Below are positions 22,801 through 39,200 of a stretch of DNA of 64,000 bases, in pieces. The notes under the pieces are model-generated. The model did no database searches and was not told where the DNA came from. It saw only the letters and a list, made by a program, of their open reading frames with translations. The translations under genes were made by a program, and so were the position numbers. Source of the stretch: Glandiceps talaboti (lineage: Eukaryota > Hemichordata > Enteropneusta > Spengelidae); contig NC_135565.1 of assembly GCF_964340395.1 (NCBI RefSeq), forward strand, positions 22,474,209 through 22,538,208, written 5' to 3'. The first letter of the stretch is position 1; the number at the start of each line of letters is the position of its first letter.

Positions 22801-25800
22801 CTATGGACTGGTTTATTACTATCATTGGTACATACTATGACCTGGTTTATTACTAACTTTGGTACCTACTATATGGCCTGGTTTATTACTAACATTGGTA
22901 CCTACTATGACCTGGTTTATTACTAACATTGGTACCTACTATGGACTGGTTTATTACTAACATTGGTACCTACTATGGACTGGTTTATTACTAACATTGG
23001 TACCTACTATGGCCTGGTTCATTACTAACATTGGTACCTACTATGGACTGGTTTATTACTAACATTGGTACCTACTATGGACTGGTTTATTACTAACATT
23101 GGTACCTACTATGGCCTGGTTCATTACTAACATTGGTACCTACTATGGCCTGGTTTATTACTAACATTGGTACCTACTATGACCTGGTTCATTACTAACA
23201 TTGGTACCTACTATGACCTGGTTCATTACTAACATTGGTACCTACTATGACCTGGTTTATTATTAACATTCGTTCCTACTATGACCTGGTTTATTACTAA
23301 CATTGGTACCTACTATGACCTGGTTCATTACTAACATTGGTACCTACTATGGCCTGGTTTATTACTAACATTGGTACCTACTATGACCTGGTTCATTACT
23401 AACATTGGTACCTACTATGACCTGGTTCATTACTAACATTGGTACCTACTATGACCTGGTTCATTACTAACATTGGTACCTACTATGACCTGGTTTATTA
23501 TTAACATTCGTTCCTACTATGACCTGGTTTATTACTAACATTGGTACCTACTATGACCTGGTTCATTACTAACATTGGTGCCTACTATGGCCTGGTTTAT
23601 TACTAACATTGTTACCTACTATGGCCTGGTTTATTATTAACATTGGTACCTACTATGACCTGGTTCATTACTGACATTGGTACCTACTATGACCTGGTTC
23701 ATTACTAACATTGGTACCTACTATGGCCTGGTTCATTACTGACATTGGTACCTACTATGACCTGGTTTATTACTAACATTGGTACCTACTATGGCCTGGT
23801 TCATTACTAACATTGGTACCTACTATGACCTGGTTCATTACTGACATTGGTACCTACTATGACCTGGTTTATTATTAACATTCGTTCCTACTATGACCTG
23901 GTTTATTACTAACATTGGTACCTACTATGACCTGGTTCATTACTAACATTGGTGCCTACTATGGCCTGGTTTATTACTAACATTGGTGCCTACTATGGCC
24001 TGGTTTATTACTAACATTGGTACCTACTATGACCTGGTTCATTACTAACATTGGTGCCTACTATGGCCTGGTTTATTACTAAAATTGGTACCTACTATGA
24101 CCTGGTTTATTACTAACATTGGTGCCTACTATGGCCTGGTTCATTACTAACATTGGTGCCTACTATGACCTGGTTCATTACTAACATTGGTACCTACTAT
24201 GGCCTGGTTTATTACTAACATTGGTGCCTACTATGGCCTGGTTTATTACTAACATTGGTGCCTACTATGGTCTGGTTTATTACTAACATTGGTGCCTACT
24301 ATGGCCTGGTTTATTACTAACATTGGTACCTACTATGACCTGGTTTATTACTAACATTGGTGCCTACTATGGCCTGGTTTATTACTAACATTGGTGCCTA
24401 CTATGACCTGGTTTATTACTAACATTGGTGCCTACTATGGACTGGTTTATTACTAACATTGGTACATACTATGACCTGGTTTATTACTAACTTTGGTACC
24501 TACTATATGGCCTGGTTTATTACTAACATTGGTACCTACTATGACCTGGTTTATTACTAACATTGGTACCTACTATGGACTGGTTTATTACTAACATTGG
24601 TACCTACTATGGACTGGTTTATTACTAACATTGGTACCTACTATGGCCTGGTTCATTACTAACATTGGTACCTACTATGGACTGGTTTATTACTAACATT
24701 GGTACCTACTATGGACTGGTTTATTACTAACATTGGTACCTACTATGGCCTGGTTCATTACTAACATTGGTACCTACTATGGCCTGGTTTATTACTAACA
24801 TTGGTACCTACTATGACCTGGTTCATTACTAACATTGGTACCTACTATGACCTGGTTCATTACTAACATTGGTACCTACTATGACCTGGTTTATTATTAA
24901 CATTCGTTCCTACTATGACCTGGTTTATTACTAACATTGGTACCTACTATGACCTGGTTCATTACTAACATTGGTACCTACTATGGCCTGGTTTATTACT
25001 AACATTGGTACCTACTATGACCTGGTTCATTACTAACATTGGTACCTACTATGACCTGGTTCATTACTAACATTGGTACCTACTATGACCTGGTTCATTA
25101 CTAACATTGGTACCTACTATGACCTGGTTTATTATTAACATTCGTTCCTACTATGACCTGGTTTATTACTAACATTGGTACCTACTATGACCTGGTTCAT
25201 TACTAACATTGGTGCCTACTATGGCCTGGTTTATTACTAACATTGTTACCTACTATGGCCTGGTTTATTATTAACATTGGTACCTACTATGACCTGGTTC
25301 ATTACTGACATTGGTACCTACTATGACCTGGTTCATTACTAACATTGGTACCTACTATGGCCTGGTTCATTACTGACATTGGTACCTACTATGACCTGGT
25401 TTATTACTAACATTGGTACCTACTATGGCCTGGTTCATTACTAACATTGGTACCTACTATGACCTGGTTCATTACTGACATTGGTACCTACTATGACCTG
25501 GTTTATTACTAACATTGGTACCTACTATGACCTGGTTCATTACTGAAATTTGTGCCTACTATGGCCTGGTTTATTACTAACATTGGTACCTACTATGGAC
25601 TGGTTTATTAATAACATTGGTACCTACTATGGCCTGGTTTATTATTAACATTCGTTCCTACTATGACCTGGTTTATTACTGACATTTGTGCCTACTATGG
25701 CCTGGTTTATTACTAACATTGGTACCTACTATGGACTGGTTTATTAATAACATTGGTACCTACTATGGCCTGGTTTATTACTAACATTGGTGCCTACTAT

Positions 25801-28089
25801 GACCTTGTTCATTACTAACATTGGTACCTACTATGGACTGGTTTATTACTAACATTGGTACATACTATGACCTGGTTTATTACTAACATTGGTACCTACT
25901 ATGACCTTGTTCATTACTAACATTGGTACCTACTATGGACTGGTTTATTACTAACATTGGTACATACTATGACCTGGTTTATTACTAACATTGGTACATA
26001 CTATGACCTGGTTTATTACTAACATTGGTACCTACTATATGGCCTGGTTTATTACTAACATTGGTACCTACTATGACCTGGTTTATTACTAACATTGGTA
26101 CCTACTATTGACTGGTTTATTACTAACATTGGTACCTACTATGGACTGGTTTATTACTAACATTGGTACCTACTATGGCCTGGTTCATTACTAACATTGG
26201 TACCTACTATGGACTGGTTTATTACTAACATTGGTACCTACTATGGACTGGTTTATTACTAACATTGGTACCTACTATGGCCTGGTTCATTACTAACATT
26301 GGTACCTACTATGGCCTGGTTTATTACTAACATTGGTACCTACTATGACCTGGTTCATTACTAACATTGGTACCTACTATGACCTGGTTTATTACTAACA
26401 TTGGTGCCTACTATGGCCTGGTTCATTACTAACATTGGTACCTACTATGACCTGGTTCATTACTAACATTGGTACCTACTATGACCTGGTTTATTATTAA
26501 CATTCGTTCCTACTATGACCTGGTTTATTACTAACATTGGTACCTACTATGACCTGGTTCATTACTAACATTGGTGCCTACTATGGCCTGGTTTATTACT
26601 AACATTGGTGCCTACTATGGCCTGGTTTATTACTAACATTGGTACCTACTATATGGCCTGGTTTATTACTAACATTGGTACCTACTATGACCTGGTTTAT
26701 TACTAACATTGGTACCTACTATGGACTGGTTTATTACTAACATTGGTACCTACTATGGACTGGTTTATTACTAACATTGGTACCTACTATGGCCTGGTTC
26801 ATTACTAACATTGGTACCTACTATGGACTGGTTTATTACTAACATTGGTACCTACTATGGACTGGTTTATTACTAACATTGGTACCTACTATGGCCTGGT
26901 TCATTACTAACATTGGTACCTACTATGGCCTGGTTTATTACTAACATTGGTACCTACTATGACCTGGTTCATTACTAACATTGGTACCTACTATGACCTG
27001 GTTCATTACTAACATTGGTACCTACTATGACCTGGTTTATTATTAACATTCGTTCCTACTATGACCTGGTTTATTACTAACATTGGTACCTACTATGACC
27101 TGGTTCATTACTAACATTGGTACCTACTATGGCCTGGTTTATTACTAATATTGGTACCTACTATGACCTGGTTCATTACTAACATTGGTACCTACTATGA
27201 CCTGGTTCATTACTAACATTGGTACCTACTATGACCTGGTTTATTATTAACATTCGTTCCTACTATGACCTGGTTTATTACTAACATTGGTACCTACTAT
27301 GACCTGGTTCATTACTAACATTGGTGCCTACTATGGCCTGGTTTATTACTAACATTGGTGCCTACTATGGCCTGGTTTATTACTAACATTGGTACCTACT
27401 ATGACCTGGTTCATTACTAACATTGGTACCTACTATGACCTGGTTCATTACTAACATTGGTACCTACTATGACCTGGTTCATTACTAACATTGGTACCTA
27501 CTATGACCTGGTTTATTATTAACATTCGTTCCTACTATGACCTGGTTTATTACTAACATTGGTACCTACTATGACCTGGTTCATTACTAACATTGGTGCC
27601 TACTATGGCCTGGTTTATTACTAACATTGGTGCCTACTATGGCCTGGTTTATTACTAACATTGGTACCTACTATGACCTGGTTCATTACTAACATTGGTG
27701 CCTACTATGGCCTGGTTTATTACTAACATTGGTACCTACTATGACCTGGTTTATTACTAACATTGGTGCCTACTATGGCCTGGTTCATTACTAACATTGG
27801 TGCCTACTATGACCTGGTTTATTACTAACATTGGTACCTACTATGGCCTGGTTTATTACTAACATTGGTGCCTACTATGGCCTGGTTTATTACTAACATT
27901 GGTGCCTACTATGGCCTGGTTCATTACTAACATTGGTGCCTACTACGGCCTGGTTTATTACTAACATTGGTACCTACTATGACCTGGTTTATTACTAACA
28001 TTGGTGCCTACTATGGCCTGGTTTATTACTAACATTGGTGCCTACTATGACCTGGTTTATTACTAACATTGGTGCCTACTATGGACTGG

Positions 28090-31000
28090 TTTATTACTAA
28101 CATTGGTACATACTATGACCTGGTTTATTACTAACATTGGTACCTACTATATGGCCTGGTTTATTACTAACATTGGTACCTACTGTGGACTGGTTTATTA
28201 CTAACATTGGTACCTACTATGGCCTGGTTCATTACTAACATTGGTACCTACTATGGACTGGTTTATTACTAACATTGGTACCTACTATGGCCTGGTTCAT
28301 TACTAACATTGGTACCTACTATGGCCTGGTTTATTACTAACATTGGTACCTACTATGACCTGGTTCATTACTAACATTGGTACCTACTATGACCTGGTTC
28401 ATCACTAACATTGGTACCTACTATGACCTGGTTTATTATTAACATTCGTTCCTACTATGACCTGGTTTATTACTAACATTGGTACCTACTATGACCTGGT
28501 TCATTACTAACATTGGTACCTACTATGACCTGGTTTATTATTAACATTCGTTCCTACTATGACCTGGTTTATTACTAACATTGGTACCTACTATGACCTG
28601 GTTCATTACTAACATTGGTACCTACTATGACCTGGTTCATTACTAACATTGGTACCTACTATGACCTGGTTCATTACTAACATTGGTGCTTACTATGGCC
28701 TGGTTTATTACAAACATTGGTGCCTACTATGGCCTGGTTTATTACTAACATTGGTACCTACTATGACCTGGTTCATTACTAACATTGGTGCCTACTATGG
28801 CCTGGTTTATTACTAACATTGGTACCTACTATGACCTGGTTTATTACTAACATTGGTGCCTACTATGGCCTGGTTCATTACTAACATTGGTACCTACTAT
28901 GGCCTGGTTTATTACTAACATTGGTACCTACTATGACCTGGTTTATTACTAACATTGGTACCTACTATGACCTGGTTTATTACTAACATTGGTACCTACT
29001 ATGACCTGGTTCATTACTAACATTGGTGCCTACTATGGCCTGGTTTATTACTAACATTGGTACCTACTATGGCCTGGTTTATTACTAACTTTAGTACCTA
29101 CTATGGCCTGGTTCATTACTAATATTGGTACCTACTATGGACTGGTTTATTACTAACATTGGTACCTACTATGGCCTGGTTTATTACTAACTTTAGTACC
29201 TACTATGGCCTGGTTCATTACTAACATTGGTACCTACTATGGCCTGGTTCATTACTAACATTGGTACCTACTATGACCTGGTTTATTACTAACATTGGTA
29301 CCTACTATGGCCTGGTTTATTACTAACATTGGTGCCTACTATGGCCTGGTTTATTACTAACATTGGTGCCTACTACGGCCTGGTCTATTTCCAACATTGG
29401 TGCCTACTATGGCCTGGTTTATTACTAACATTGGTGCCTACTACGGCCTGGTCTATTTCCAACATTGGTGCCTACTATGGCCTGGTTTATTACTAACATT
29501 GGTGCCTACTACGGCCTGGTCTATTTCCAACATTGGTGCCTACTATGGCCTGGTTTATTTCCAACATTAGTACCTACTATAGCCTGGTTCATTACTAACA
29601 TTAGTACCTACTATTGCCTGGTTTATTACTAACATTTGTGCCTACTATGACCTGGTTTATCAATAACATTAATGCCTACTTTGGACTGGTTTATTACTAA
29701 CATTAGTACCTACTATGGACTGGTTTATTACTAACACTAGTACCTACTATGGACTGGTTTATTACTAACATTAGTACCTACTATTGCCTGGTTTATTACT
29801 AACATTTGTACCTACTATGACCTGGTTTATCAATAACATTAATGCCTACTTTGGACTGGTTTATTACTAACATTAATGCCTACTTTGGACTGGTTTATTT
29901 CCAACATTGGTGCCTACTATGGACTGGTTTATTAATAACATTGGTGCCTACTATGACCTGGTTTATTTCCAACATTGGTGCCTACTATGGACTGGTTTAT
30001 TAATAACATTGGTGCCTACTATGGCCTGGTTTATTTCCAACATTGGTGCCTACTATGGACTGGTTTATTACTAACATTAATGCCTACTTTGGACTGGTTT
30101 ATTACTAACATTAATGCCTACTTTGGACTGGTTTATTTCCAACATTGGTGCCTACTATGGACTGGTTTATTAATAACATTGGTGCCTACTATGACCTGGT
30201 TTATTTCCAACATTGGTGCCTACTATGGACTGGTTTATTAATAACATTGGTGCCTACTATGGCCTGGTTTATTTCCAACATTGGTGCCTACTATGGACTG
30301 GTTTATTACTAACATTGGTACCTACTATGGACTGATTTATTACTAACATTAATGCCTACTATGGACTGGTTTATTACTAACATTGGTGCCTACTATGGCC
30401 TGGTTTATTACTAACATTGGTACCTACTATGGCCTGGTTCATTACTAACATTTGTGCCTACTATGGCCTGGTTTATTACTAACATTGGTACCTACTATGG
30501 CCTGGTTTATTACTAACGTTGGTGCCTACTATGGCCTGGTTCATTACTAATATTGGTACCTACTATGGCCTGGTTTATTACTAACATTGGTACCTACTAT
30601 GGCCTGGTTCATTACTAATATTGGTACCTACTATGGCCTGATTTATTACTAACATTGGTGCCTACTATGGCCTGGTTTATTACGAACATTGGTGGCTACT
30701 ATGGCCTGATTTATTACTAACATTGGTGCCTACTATGGCCAGGTTTATTACTAACATTGGTGCCTACTATGGCCTGGTTTATTACTAACATTGGTACCTA
30801 CTATGGCCTGGTTCATTACTAATATTGGTACCTACTATGGCCTGATTTATTACTAACATTGGTACCTACTATGGCCTGGTTTATTACTAACATTGGTACC
30901 TACTATGGCCTGGTTCATTACTAATATTGGTACCTACTATGGCCAGGTTTATTACTAACATTGGTACCTACTATGGCCTGGTTTATTACTAACATTGGTA

Positions 31001-34000
31001 CCTACTATGGCCTGGTTCATTGCTAATATTGGTACCTACTATGGCCTGATTTATTACTAACATTGGTACCTACTATGGCCTGGTTTATTACTAACATTGG
31101 TGCCCACTATGGACTGGTTCATTACTAATATTGGTACCTACTATGGCCTTGTTTTATTACTAACATTGGTACCTACTATGGCCTGGTTCATTACTAATAT
31201 TGGTACCTACTATGGCCTGGTTTATTACTAACATTGGTGCCTACTATGGCCTGGTTTATTACTAACATTGGTGGCTACTATGGCCTGTTTTACTACTAAC
31301 ATTGGTGCCTACTATGGCCTGGTTTATTACTAACATTGGTACCTACTATGGCCTGGTTTATTACTAACATTGGTGCCTACTATGGCCTGGTTTGTTACTA
31401 ACATTGGTACCTACTATGGCCTGGTTTATTACTAACATTGGTGCCTACTATGGCCTGGTTTATTACTAACATTGGTGCCTACTATGGCCTGGTTTATTAC
31501 TAACATTGGTACCTACTATGGCCTGGTTTATTACTAACATTGGTACCTACTATGGCCTGGTTTATTACTAACATTGGTACCTACTATGGCCTGGTTTATT
31601 ACTGACATTTGTGCCTACTATGGCCTGGTTTATTACTAACATTTGTGCCTACTATATCCTGGTTTATTACTAATATTTGTGCCTACTATGGCCTGGTTTA
31701 TTACTAACATTGGTACCTACTATAGATTGGTTTATTAGTAACATTAGTACATACTATGACCTGGTTTATTACTAACATTGGTACCTACTATATGGCCTGG
31801 TTTATTACTAACATTGGTACCTACTATGACCTGGTTTATTACTAACATTGGTACCTACTATGGACTGGTTTATTACTAACATTGGTACCTACTGTGGACT
31901 GGTTTATTACTAACATTGGTACCTACTATGGCCTGGTTCATTACTAACATTGGTACCTACTATGGACTGGTTTATTACTAACATTGGTACCTACTATGGA
32001 CTGGTTTATTACTAACATTGGTACCTACTATGGCCTGGTTCATTACTAACATTGGTACCTACTATGGCCTGGTTTATTACTAACATTGGTACCTACTATG
32101 ACCTGGTTCATTACTAACATTGGTACCTACTATGACCTGGTTCATCACTAACATTGGTACCTACTATGACCTGGTTTATTATTAACATTCGTTCCTACTA
32201 TGACCTGGTTTATTACTAACATTGGTACCTACTATGACCTGGTTCATTACTAACATTGGTACCTACTATGACCTGGTTTATTATTAACATTCGTTCCTAC
32301 TATGACCTGGTTTATTACTAACATTGGTACCTACTATGACCTGGTTCATTACTAACATTGGTACCTACTATGACCTGGTTCATTACTAACATTGGTACCT
32401 ACTATGACCTGGTTCATTACTAACATTGGTGCTTACTATGGCCTGGTTTATTACTAACATTGGTGCCTACTATGGCCTGGTTTATTACTAACATTGGTAC
32501 CTACTATGACCTGGTTCATTACTAACATTGGTGCCTACTATGGCCTGGTTTATTACTAACATTGGTACCTACTATGACCTGGTTTATTACTAACATTGGT
32601 GCCTACTATGGCCTGGTTCATTACTAACATTGGTACCTACTATGGCCTGGTTTATTACTAACATTGGTACCTACTATGACCTGGTTTATTACTAACATTG
32701 GTACCTACTATGACCTGGTTTATTACTAACATTGGTACCTACTATGACCTGGTTCATTACTAACATTGGTGCCTACTATGGCCTGGTTTATTACTAACAT
32801 TGGTACCTACTATGGCCTGGTTTATTACTAACTTTAGTACCTACTATGGCCTGGTTCATTACTAATATTGGTACCTACTATGGACTGGTTTATTACTAAC
32901 ATTGGTACCTACTATGGCCTGGTTTATTACTAACTTTAGTACCTACTATGGCCTGGTTCATTACTAACATTGGTACCTACTATGGCCTGGTTCATTACTA
33001 ACATTGGTACCTACTATGACCTGGTTTATTACTAACATTGGTACCTACTATGGCCTGGTTTATTACTAACATTGGTGCCTACTATGGCCTGGTTTATTAC
33101 TAACATTGGTGCCTACTACGGCCTGGTCTATTTCCAACATTGGTGCCTACTATGGCCTGGTTTATTACTAACATTGGTGCCTACTACGGCCTGGTCTATT
33201 TCCAACATTGGTGCCTACTATGGCCTGGTTTATTACTAACATTGGTGCCTACTACGGCCTGGTCTATTTCCAACATTGGTGCCTACTATGGCCTGGTTTA
33301 TTTCCAACATTAGTACCTACTATAGCCTGGTTCATTACTAACATTAGTACCTACTATTGCCTGGTTTATTACTAACATTTGTGCCTACTATGACCTGGTT
33401 TATCAATAACATTAATGCCTACTTTGGACTGGTTTATTACTAACATTAGTACCTACTATGGACTGGTTTATTACTAACACTAGTACCTACTATGGACTGA
33501 TTTATTACTAACATTAGTACCTACTATTGCCTGGTTTATTACTAACATTTGTACCTACTATGACCTGGTTTATTACTAACATTAATGCCTACTTTGGACT
33601 GGTTTATTTCCAACATTGGTGCCTACTATGGACTGGTTTATTAATAACATTGGTGCCTACTATGACCTGGTTTATTTCCAACATTGGTGCCTACTATGGA
33701 CTGGTTTATTAATAACATTGGTGCCTACTATGGCCTGGTTTATTTCCAACATTGGTGCCTACTATGGACTGGTTTATTACTAACATTAATGCCTACTTTG
33801 GACTGGTTTATTACTAACATTAATGCCTACTTTGGACTGGTTTATTTCCAACATTGGTGCCTACTATGGACTGGTTTATTAATAACATTGGTGCCTACTA
33901 TGACCTGGTTTATTTCCAACATTGGTGCCTACTATGGACTGGTTTATTAATAACATTGGTGCCTACTATGGCCTGGTTTATTTCCAACATTGGTGCCTAC

Positions 34001-35490
34001 TATGGACTGGTTTATTACTAACATTGGTACCTACTATGGACTGATTTATTACTAACATTAATGCCTACTATGGACTGGTTTATTACTAACATTGGTACCT
34101 ACTATGGCCTTGTTCATTACTAACATTGGTGCCTACTATGGCCTGGTTTATTACTAACATTGGTACCTACTATGGCCTGGTTCATTAATAACATTTGTGC
34201 CTACTATGGCCTGGTTTATTACTAACATTGGTACCTACTATGGCCTGGTTTATTACTAACGTTGGTGCCTACTATGGCCTGGTTCATTACTAATATTGGT
34301 ACCTACTATGGCCTGGTTTATTACTAACATTGGTACCTACTATGGCCTGGTTCATTACTAATATTGGTACCTACTATGGCCTGATTTATTACTAACATTG
34401 GTGCCTACTATGGCCTGGTTTATTACGAACATTGGTGGCTACTATGGCCTGATTTATTACTAACATTGGTGCCTACTATGGCCAGGTTTATTACTAACAT
34501 TGGTGCCTACTATGGCCTGGTTTATTACTAACATTGGTACCTACTATGGCCTGGTTCATTACTAATATTGGTACCTACTATGGCCTGATTTATTACTAAC
34601 ATTGGTACCTACTATGGCCTGGTTTATTACTAACATTGGTACCTACTATGGCCTGGTTCATTACTAATATTGGTACCTACTATGGCCAGGTTTATTACTA
34701 ACATTGGTACCTACTATGGCCTGGTTTATTACTAACATTGGTACCTACTATGGCCTGGTTCATTGCTAATATTGGTACCTACTATGGCCTGATTTATTAC
34801 TAACATTGGTACCTACTATGGCCTGGTTTATTACTAACATTGGTGCCTACTATGGACTGGTTCATTACTAATATTGGTACCTACTATGGCCTTGTTTTAT
34901 TACTAACATTGGTACCTACTATGGCCTGGTTCATTACTAATATTGGTACCTACTATGGCCTGGTTTATTACTAACATTGGTGCCTACTATGGCCTGGTTT
35001 ATTACTAACATTGGTGGCTACTATGGCCTGATTTACTACTAACATTGGTGCCTACTATGGCCTGGTTTATTACTAACATTGGTACCTACTATGGCCTGGT
35101 TTATTACTAACATTGGTGCCTACTATGGCCTGGTTTGTTACTAACATTGGTACCTACTATGGCCTGGTTTATTACTAACATTGGTGCCTACTATGGCCTG
35201 GTTTATTACTAACATTGGTGCCTACTATGGCCTGGTTTATTACTAACATTGGTACCTACTATGGCCTGGTTTATTACTAACATTGGTACCTACTATGGCC
35301 TGGTTTATTACTAACATTGGTACCTACTATGGCCTGGTTTATTACTGACATTTGTGCCTACTATGGCCTGGTTTATTACTAACATTTGTGCCTACTATAT
35401 CCTGGTTTATTACTAATATTTGTGCCTACTATGGCCTGGTTTATTACTAACATTGGTACCTACTATAGATTGGTTTATTAGTAACATTAG
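28090..35490. repeat. higher-order tandem duplication of ~3.7 kb within the 34-bp satellite
   Basis: Rare variants recur in the same order at a nearly constant offset: TATAGCCTGG at 29,577 and 33,320, and TATAGATTGG at 31,721 and 35,464 (both 3,743). The TACTGTGG monomer occurs at 28,181 and 31,890 (3,709). Small differences of one or two whole monomers explain the varying offset. The junction is near 31,745. Confidence 0.88.
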
Positions 35491-36209
35491 TACCTACTAT
35501 GGCCTGGTTTATTACTAACATTGGTGCCTACTATGGCCTGGTTCATTACTAACATTTGTGCCTACTATGGCCTGGTTTATTACTAACATTGGTACCTACT
35601 ATGGCCTGGTTTATTCCTAACATTGGTGCCTACTATGGCCTGGTTTAATTCCAACATTAGTACCTACTATGGCCTGGTTTAATTCCAACATTAGTACCTA
35701 CTATGGCCTGGTTTATTACTAACATTGGTACCTACTATGGTCTGGTTTATTACTAACATTGGTGCCTACTATGGCCTGGTTTAATTCCAACATTAGTACC
35801 TATTATGGCCTGGTTTAATTCCAACATTAGTACCTACTATGGCCTGGTTTATTACTCACATTGGTGCCTACTCTGGCCTTGTTCATTATAACATTGGTAC
35901 CTACTATGGCCTGGTTTATTACTGACATTTGTGCCTACTATAGCCTGGTTTATTTCTAACATTGGTGCCTACTATGACCTGGTTTATTCCTAACATTGGT
36001 ACCTACTATGACCTGGTTATGTTCCTAACATTAATGCCTACTATGAACTGGTTTATTACTAACATCGGTGCCTACTGTGGACTGGTTTATTATTTACATT
36101 GGTGCCTACTACGGCCTGGTTTATTCCTAACATTGGTGCCTACTATGGCCTGGTTTATTACTAACATTGGTGCCTACTATGGCCCGGTTCATTATTAACA
36201 TTGGTACCT

Positions 36210-39200
36210 ACTATGATCTGGTTCATTACTAACATTTGTACCTACTATGGCCAGGTTTATTACTAATATTGGTACCTACTATGGACCGGTTTATTACTAA
36301 CATTGGTGCCTACTATGGACTGGTTTATTACTGACATTTGTGCCTACTATGGCCTGGTTTATTACTAACATTTGTGCCCACTATGGCCTGGTTTATTACT
36401 AACATTGGTGCCTACTATAGCCTGCTTTAATTCCAACATTGGTACCTACTATGGCCTGGTCTATTTCCAACATTGGTACCTACTATGGACTGGTTTATTA
36501 CTGACATTTGTGCCTACTATGGCCTGGTTTATTACTGACATTGGTACCTACTATGACCTGGTTTATTACTGACATTTGTGCCTACTATGGCCTGGTTTAT
36601 TACTGACATTGGTACCTACTATGACCTGGTTTATTACTAACATTGGTGCCTACTATGGCCTGGTTCATTACTAACATTTGTGCCTACTATGGCCTGGTTT
36701 ATTACTAACATTGGTGCCTACTATAGCCTGCTTTAATTCCAACATTGGTACCTACTATGGCCTGGTTTAATTCCAACATTAGTACCTACTATGGCCTGGT
36801 TTATTACTAACATTGGTACCTACTATGGACTGGTTTATTACTAACATTGGTGCCTACTATGGCATGGTTTATTACTAACTTTAGTACCTACTATGGCCTG
36901 GTTTATTACTAACATTGGTACCTACTATGGCCTGGATCATTACTAACATTGCTACCTACTATGGCCTGGTTTATTAGTAACATTTATGCCTACTTTGGCC
37001 TGGTTTATTACTAACATTGGTGCCTACTATGACCTGGTTTATTCCTAACATTGGTGCCTACTATGGCCTGGATTATTACTAACATTGGTGCCTACTTTGG
37101 CCTGGTTTATTACTAACATTGGTGCCTACTATGACCTGGTTTATTACTAACATTGGTACCTACTATGACCTGGTTCATTACTAACATTGGTACCTACTAT
37201 GGCCTGGTTTATTAGTAACATTTGTGCCTACTATGGCCTGGTTTATTGCTAACGTTGGTGCCTACTATGGCCTGGTTTATTGCTAACATTGGTGCCTACT
37301 ATGGCCTGGTTTAATACTAACATTGGTGCCTACTATGGCCTGGTTTATTACTAACATTGGTACCTACTATGGCCTGGTTTAATACTAACATTGGTGTCTA
37401 CTATGGCCTGGTTTATTGCTAACATTAGTACCTACTATGACCTGGTTTATTACTAACATTGGTGCCTACTATGGCCTGGTTTATTACTAACATTGGTGCC
37501 TACTATGGCCTGGTTTAATACTAACATTGGTGTCTACTATGGCCTGGTTTATTGCTAACATTAGTACCTACTATGACCTGGTTTATTACTAACATTGGTA
37601 CCTGCTATGGCCTGGTTTATTAGTAACATTTGTGCCTACTATGGCCTGGTTTATTGCTAACATTGGTACCTACTATGGCCTGGTTTATGTCTACATTGGT
37701 ACCTACTATGGCCTGGTTCATTACTAACTTTAGTACCTACTATGGCCTGGTTTATGTCTACATTGGTACCTACTATGGCCTGGTTCATTACTAACATTGG
37801 TACCTACTATGGCCTGGTTTATTAGTATAAACATTTGTGCCTACTATTGACTGGTTTATTACTAACATTGGTTTCTACTATGGCCTTGTTCATTACTAAC
37901 ATTGGTACCTAGTATGGCCTGGTTTATTCCTAACATTGGTGCCTACTATGGCCTGATTATGTTCCTAACATTAGTACCTACTATGGCCTGGTTTATTACT
38001 AACATTAGTACCTACTATGGCCTGGTTTATTACTAACATTGGTACCTACTATGGCCTGGTTCATTACTAACATTGGTACCTACTATGGCCTGGTTCATTA
38101 CTAACATTGGTGCCTACTATGGCCTGGTTTATTACTAACATTGGTGCCTACTATGGCCTGGTTTATTACTAACTTTAGTACCTACTATGGCCTGGTTTAT
38201 TACTAACATTGGTACCTACTATGATCTGGTTCATTACTAACATTTGTACCTACTATGGCCAGGTTTATTACTAATATTGGTACCTACTATGGACCGGTTT
38301 ATTACTAACATTGGTGCCTACTATGGACTGGTTTATTACTGACATTTGTGCCTACTATGGCCTGGTTTATTACTAACATTTGTGCCCACTATGGCCTGGT
38401 TTATTACTAACATTGGTGCCTACTATAGCCTGCTTTAATTCCAACATTGGTACCTACTATGGCCTGGTCTATTTCCAACATTGGTACCTACTATGGACTG
38501 GTTTATTACTGACATTTGTGCCTACTATGGCCTGGTTTATTACTGACATTGGTACCTACTATGACCTGGTTTATTACTGACATTTGTGCCTACTATGGCC
38601 TGGTTTATTACTGACATTGGTACCTACTATGACCTGGTTTATTACTAACATTGGTGCCTACTATGGCCTGGTTCATTACTAACATTTGTGCCTACTATGG
38701 CCTGGTTTATTACTAACATTGGTGCCTACTATAGCCTGCTTTAATTCCAACATTGGTACCTACTATGGCCTGGTTTAATTCCAACATTAGTACCTACTAT
38801 GGCCTGGTTTATTACTAACATTGGTACCTACTATGGACTGGTTTATTACTAACATTGGTGCCTACTATGGCATGGTTTATTACTAACTTTAGTACCTACT
38901 ATGGCCTGGTTTATTACTAACATTGGTACCTACTATGGCCTGGATCATTACTAACATTGCTACCTACTATGGCCTGGTTTATTAGTAACATTTATGCCTA
39001 CTTTGGCCTGGTTTATTACTAACATTGGTGCCTACTATGACCTGGTTTATTCCTAACATTGGTGCCTACTATGGCCTGGATTATTACTAACATTGGTGCC
39101 TACTTTGGCCTGGTTTATTACTAACATTGGTGCCTACTATGACCTGGTTTATTACTAACATTGGTACCTACTATGACCTGGTTCATTACTAACATTGGTA

